Origin: Chitinophagaceae bacterium
GTDB taxonomy: Bacteria; Bacteroidota; Bacteroidia; Chitinophagales; Chitinophagaceae
Length of the DNA: 35,013 nt
Assembly: GCA_014379345.1 (NCBI GenBank)
Contig: JACMLY010000080.1
Coordinates: forward strand, 1-35,013
Direction: 5' to 3'
Made by a program: the position numbers and the translations under genes. Each line of letters starts with the position of its first letter. Positions within the stretch are counted from its first letter, which is position 1. This document shows positions 33,277 through 35,013 of this stretch, in pieces. A model generated the notes under the pieces. It searched no databases, was not told the origin of the DNA, and saw only the letters and a program-made list of their open reading frames with translations.

Positions 33277-34377
33277 TTACAGAGATACCGCTTTGCCGGT
33301 ACTTGCCGATTTATATATCGCTTCCACAATTCTGATGTCCCGCAATCCTTCTTCACCCGGTACAAGCATCGGTTTGTTTTGCATAATGGAAAGCGCATCA
33401 TCATCCATTTGTTTCGCTTGCTGCCAGGGAACCTGGTACGAATGATTGATTTCTCCCAGTGGGCTGCTTCCTCTCAATCCGCCATAGCCGGAGTAAGGCG
33501 CCATTTTTATTGAACCTTTTTCACAGAGAATATCGAGAAAATTAATATTCTCCCCAAAGCTTGTTTTGATATTTGCCATTACTCCACCGGGAAACTCCAA
33601 CTTTGCCACAACGGTTTCATCAAGTCCATTTTTATAGATCTCTGGTCGGGTAGTGGATGTTGCTGCGGAAACAATGCGTACAGGTTCCATTCCTGTTCCC
33701 AGTCGGGCTCCCTGGATAGAGTAAACTCCCATATCGTACAGAACACCACCGCCCATTTCACGTTTTTGCTTCCAATGATCTACCCTGCTATCCCTGTATC
33801 CTGCAGCACAGTCAACCTGCTTTACATTACCCAATAATTTTTGTTTGATGATCCTGCGGTATTCCTGGGTATTTGGTTCATGGTGCAGGCGGTAGCCGAT
33901 CGCCAGCGATCTCTTATTCTTGCGGCATGCATCAATCATTGCCGCACATTGTTTTTCATCGATTGCCATTGGCTTCTCACACCATACATGTTTGCCCGCG
34001 TTTGCAGCACGTATTGAATATTCCATATGCATGGAAGGAGGCAGCACAACATACACGACATCAATATCAGCATTATTGGCAATCTGATCAAAATTCTGGT
34101 AATGGTAGATATTTTTATCGGGTATGGAATATTTTTGCTTCCATGCTACTGCCTTCGACGGCGTTCCAGTAACAATACCCGCGAGATAGCAGTTTTTTGT
34201 TTGCTGAAGGGCAGGGGCAAGCAGATCGGTACTATAATAGCCAAGTCCAACCAAAGCAACCCCCAGACGATCTTTTTTTTGTCTGGAAACTGATAGAAAA
34301 CTTTGTGGTGACAATAGGAGAACACTGCTTCCGGCAGTTAATGTTTTTATTACTTTTCGTCTTGACGTGGTTACCAT
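33277..34377 (-). CDS. Gfo/Idh/MocA-family oxidoreductase, Tat-exported
   Basis: 366 residues. A twin-arginine signal opens the protein (TTSRRKVIKTLTAGSSVLLL). The NAD(P)-binding Rossmann domain shows LGVALVGLGYYSTDLLAPAL and DIDVVYVVLPPSMHMEYSIR, and the family motif EKPMA is at 134-138 (catalytic Lys 135). The C-terminal alpha/beta domain has GGGVLYDMGVYSIQGARLGT and LDETVVAKLEFPGGVMANIK. The form is closest to periplasmic glucose-fructose oxidoreductase-like enzymes, which keep NADP bound and oxidise or reduce sugars. The substrate is not evident. It is a single-gene unit, convergent with the EamA exporter. Confidence 0.9.
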   Translation of the reverse strand: MVTTSRRKVIKTLTAGSSVLLLSPQSFLSVSRQKKDRLGVALVGLGYYSTDLLAPALQQTKNCYLAGIVTGTPSKAVAWKQKYSIPDKNIYHYQNFDQIANNADIDVVYVVLPPSMHMEYSIRAANAGKHVWCEKPMAIDEKQCAAMIDACRKNKRSLAIGYRLHHEPNTQEYRRIIKQKLLGNVKQVDCAAGYRDSRVDHWKQKREMGGGVLYDMGVYSIQGARLGTGMEPVRIVSAATSTTRPEIYKNGLDETVVAKLEFPGGVMANIKTSFGENINFLDILCEKGSIKMAPYSGYGGLRGSSPLGEINHSYQVPWQQAKQMDDDALSIMQNKPMLVPGEEGLRDIRIVEAIYKSASTGKAVSL

Positions 34378-34502
34378 ACCAGCAAAATTTATAGTACAAA
34401 AATATGTTTATCGCTTGCAGGTGAAGGTAGGAAATTTTCATTCCCGTCCCCGTTAAATGAGTCAGGGTTTTATACAACCCAATGATGCATCACAATAGTT
34501 TA

Positions 34503-34646
34503 ATGTGTATTGATAATACAATCAGGCTAAATTCGGCCAGGACATTGCCGAAGTATAATGTTGGAGATCAAATTAAATTGAACGAGGCCGATTTCTTACT
34601 TATATGGGAAGCTTTTTTTACCGAAATTGAAAGTGAATATTTGTAG
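34503..34646 (+). CDS. Small ORF, 47 residues, unknown function
   Basis: ATG at 34503, stop TAG at 34644-34646. The peptide is protein-like: IRLNSARTLPKYNVGDQIKL then NEADFLLIWEAFFTEIESEY, soluble and acidic, with a likely amphipathic helix at the end. In-frame ATGs at 34482 and 34485 could extend it by six or seven residues. It precedes trmO by 95 bases on the same strand. I do not recognise a family; it could be a real small gene or the remnant of a larger one. Confidence 0.45.
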   Translation: MCIDNTIRLNSARTLPKYNVGDQIKLNEADFLLIWEAFFTEIESEYL

Positions 34647-34741
34647 ACTTCTAAAAGTTCTTATCGAAAAAATCTTTTTGAAACTGATCAATGGTCGTCA
34701 CTGAGGTCAATGGTTTTGTAACTCTTTTTTATTTTTGGCAT

Positions 34742-35013
34742 ATGGAACCCGCAATAAAATTTATTGGCAAGATCTGGTCGGAGCTAAAGAAAATCGAAGA
34801 ATGCCCGTTGCAGGAAAATGAGAATGCTCCGGAAGCGGCGATCACGATTTTTCCGGAGTTCATCGAAGGTGTTCGGGATATAAGGCCGGGCTCAGAAATC
34901 ATCTTGTTAACCTGGTTGCATGTTGCCGACAGGGCTATTATTAAATGTAAGCCACGAAATAATCACGAGGCGCCATTAGCCGGCGTATTCTCTACAAGAT
35001 CCCCCGACCGCCC
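34742..35013 (+). CDS. trmO: tRNA m6t6A37 methyltransferase TrmO (TsaA-like), 5' part
   Basis: Ninety codons are visible before the right edge. The product begins MEPAIKFIGKIWSELKKIEE and includes GSEIILLTWLHVADR; at the edge it shows AGVFSTRSPDRP, the conserved 'GvFstRsp.RPNpIGlt' motif of the TsaA/TrmO fold, which binds S-adenosylmethionine. TrmO methylates N6-threonylcarbamoyladenosine at position 37 of some tRNAs. A TANNTTTG element (TATTTTTG, 34730-34737) ends four bases before the ATG, hinting at a very short leader; no good -33 element was found. The C-terminal half is outside the window. Confidence 0.85.
   Translation, partial: MEPAIKFIGKIWSELKKIEECPLQENENAPEAAITIFPEFIEGVRDIRPGSEIILLTWLHVADRAIIKCKPRNNHEAPLAGVFSTRSPDR

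Overview
The window looks like chromosomal DNA of a Bacteroidota bacterium, most likely from the Chitinophagaceae or a close relative (inference). It carries an adjacent SusC/SusD pair, a promoter of the Bacteroidota type (TTTG-N20-TAAATTTG at 31606-31637), weak Shine-Dalgarno sequences, exported sugar-acid enzymes and many small inverted repeats at gene ends. No rRNA, tRNA, CRISPR array, transposase or phage gene was seen.

Layout. (1) 1-1702: the 5' end of a DJ-1/PfpI-like gene (cut by the window edge), divergent from anmK. (2) 2016-16204: a sugar-acid/glycan utilisation locus. A six-gene minus-strand run reads SusC, SusD, gluconokinase-type FGGY kinase, exported RraA-like protein, Tat-exported enolase-superfamily dehydratase, MFS transporter. 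Facing it is a plus-strand run of an AraC regulator, a second FGGY protein whose nucleotide-binding motifs are degraded, and a GH43 lipoprotein. The 286-base divergent control region holds a strong dyad and an imperfect 99-base tandem duplication. (3) 16326-19566: a SpoIIAA-like protein, a RES/Xre toxin-antitoxin pair with a palindrome abutting the antitoxin start, a cupin, a GNAT acetyltransferase and a secreted esterase. (4) 19816-22945: an inositol-type module with an SSS sodium symporter and a 2-TM small protein, divergent from a myo-inositol oxygenase, with a LacI-type palindrome between them. (5) 23067-25395: TspO, an LLM flavin oxidoreductase and a small exported unknown. (6) 25737-29486: three neighbouring genes that may form a nucleotide-signalled conflict module: a SLOG-like Rossmann protein, a deoxyribosyltransferase/TIR-like protein with a TPR-type C-terminus, and a patatin-like lipase. 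A short degenerate motif occurs upstream of all three. (7) 30016-35013: a TIGR03118-like lipoprotein, an Lrp/AsnC regulator with an EamA exporter, a Tat-exported Gfo/Idh/MocA oxidoreductase, a 47-residue small ORF and the 5' part of trmO.

How the genes work together (inference). SusC/SusD would import an oligosaccharide or sugar-acid conjugate and the GH43 lipoprotein would trim it. The exported dehydratase and RraA-like protein would act in the periplasm, the MFS protein would carry the acid inward and the FGGY kinase would phosphorylate it. AraC, perhaps with the kinase-like partner encoded 10 bases downstream, would control the locus. The inositol module would import myo-inositol and oxidise it to D-glucuronate.

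The most novel candidates are the SLOG/TPR/patatin group with its shared upstream motif, the FGGY pseudokinase next to AraC, and the family of CACNAAG-heptamer inverted repeats scattered between genes.
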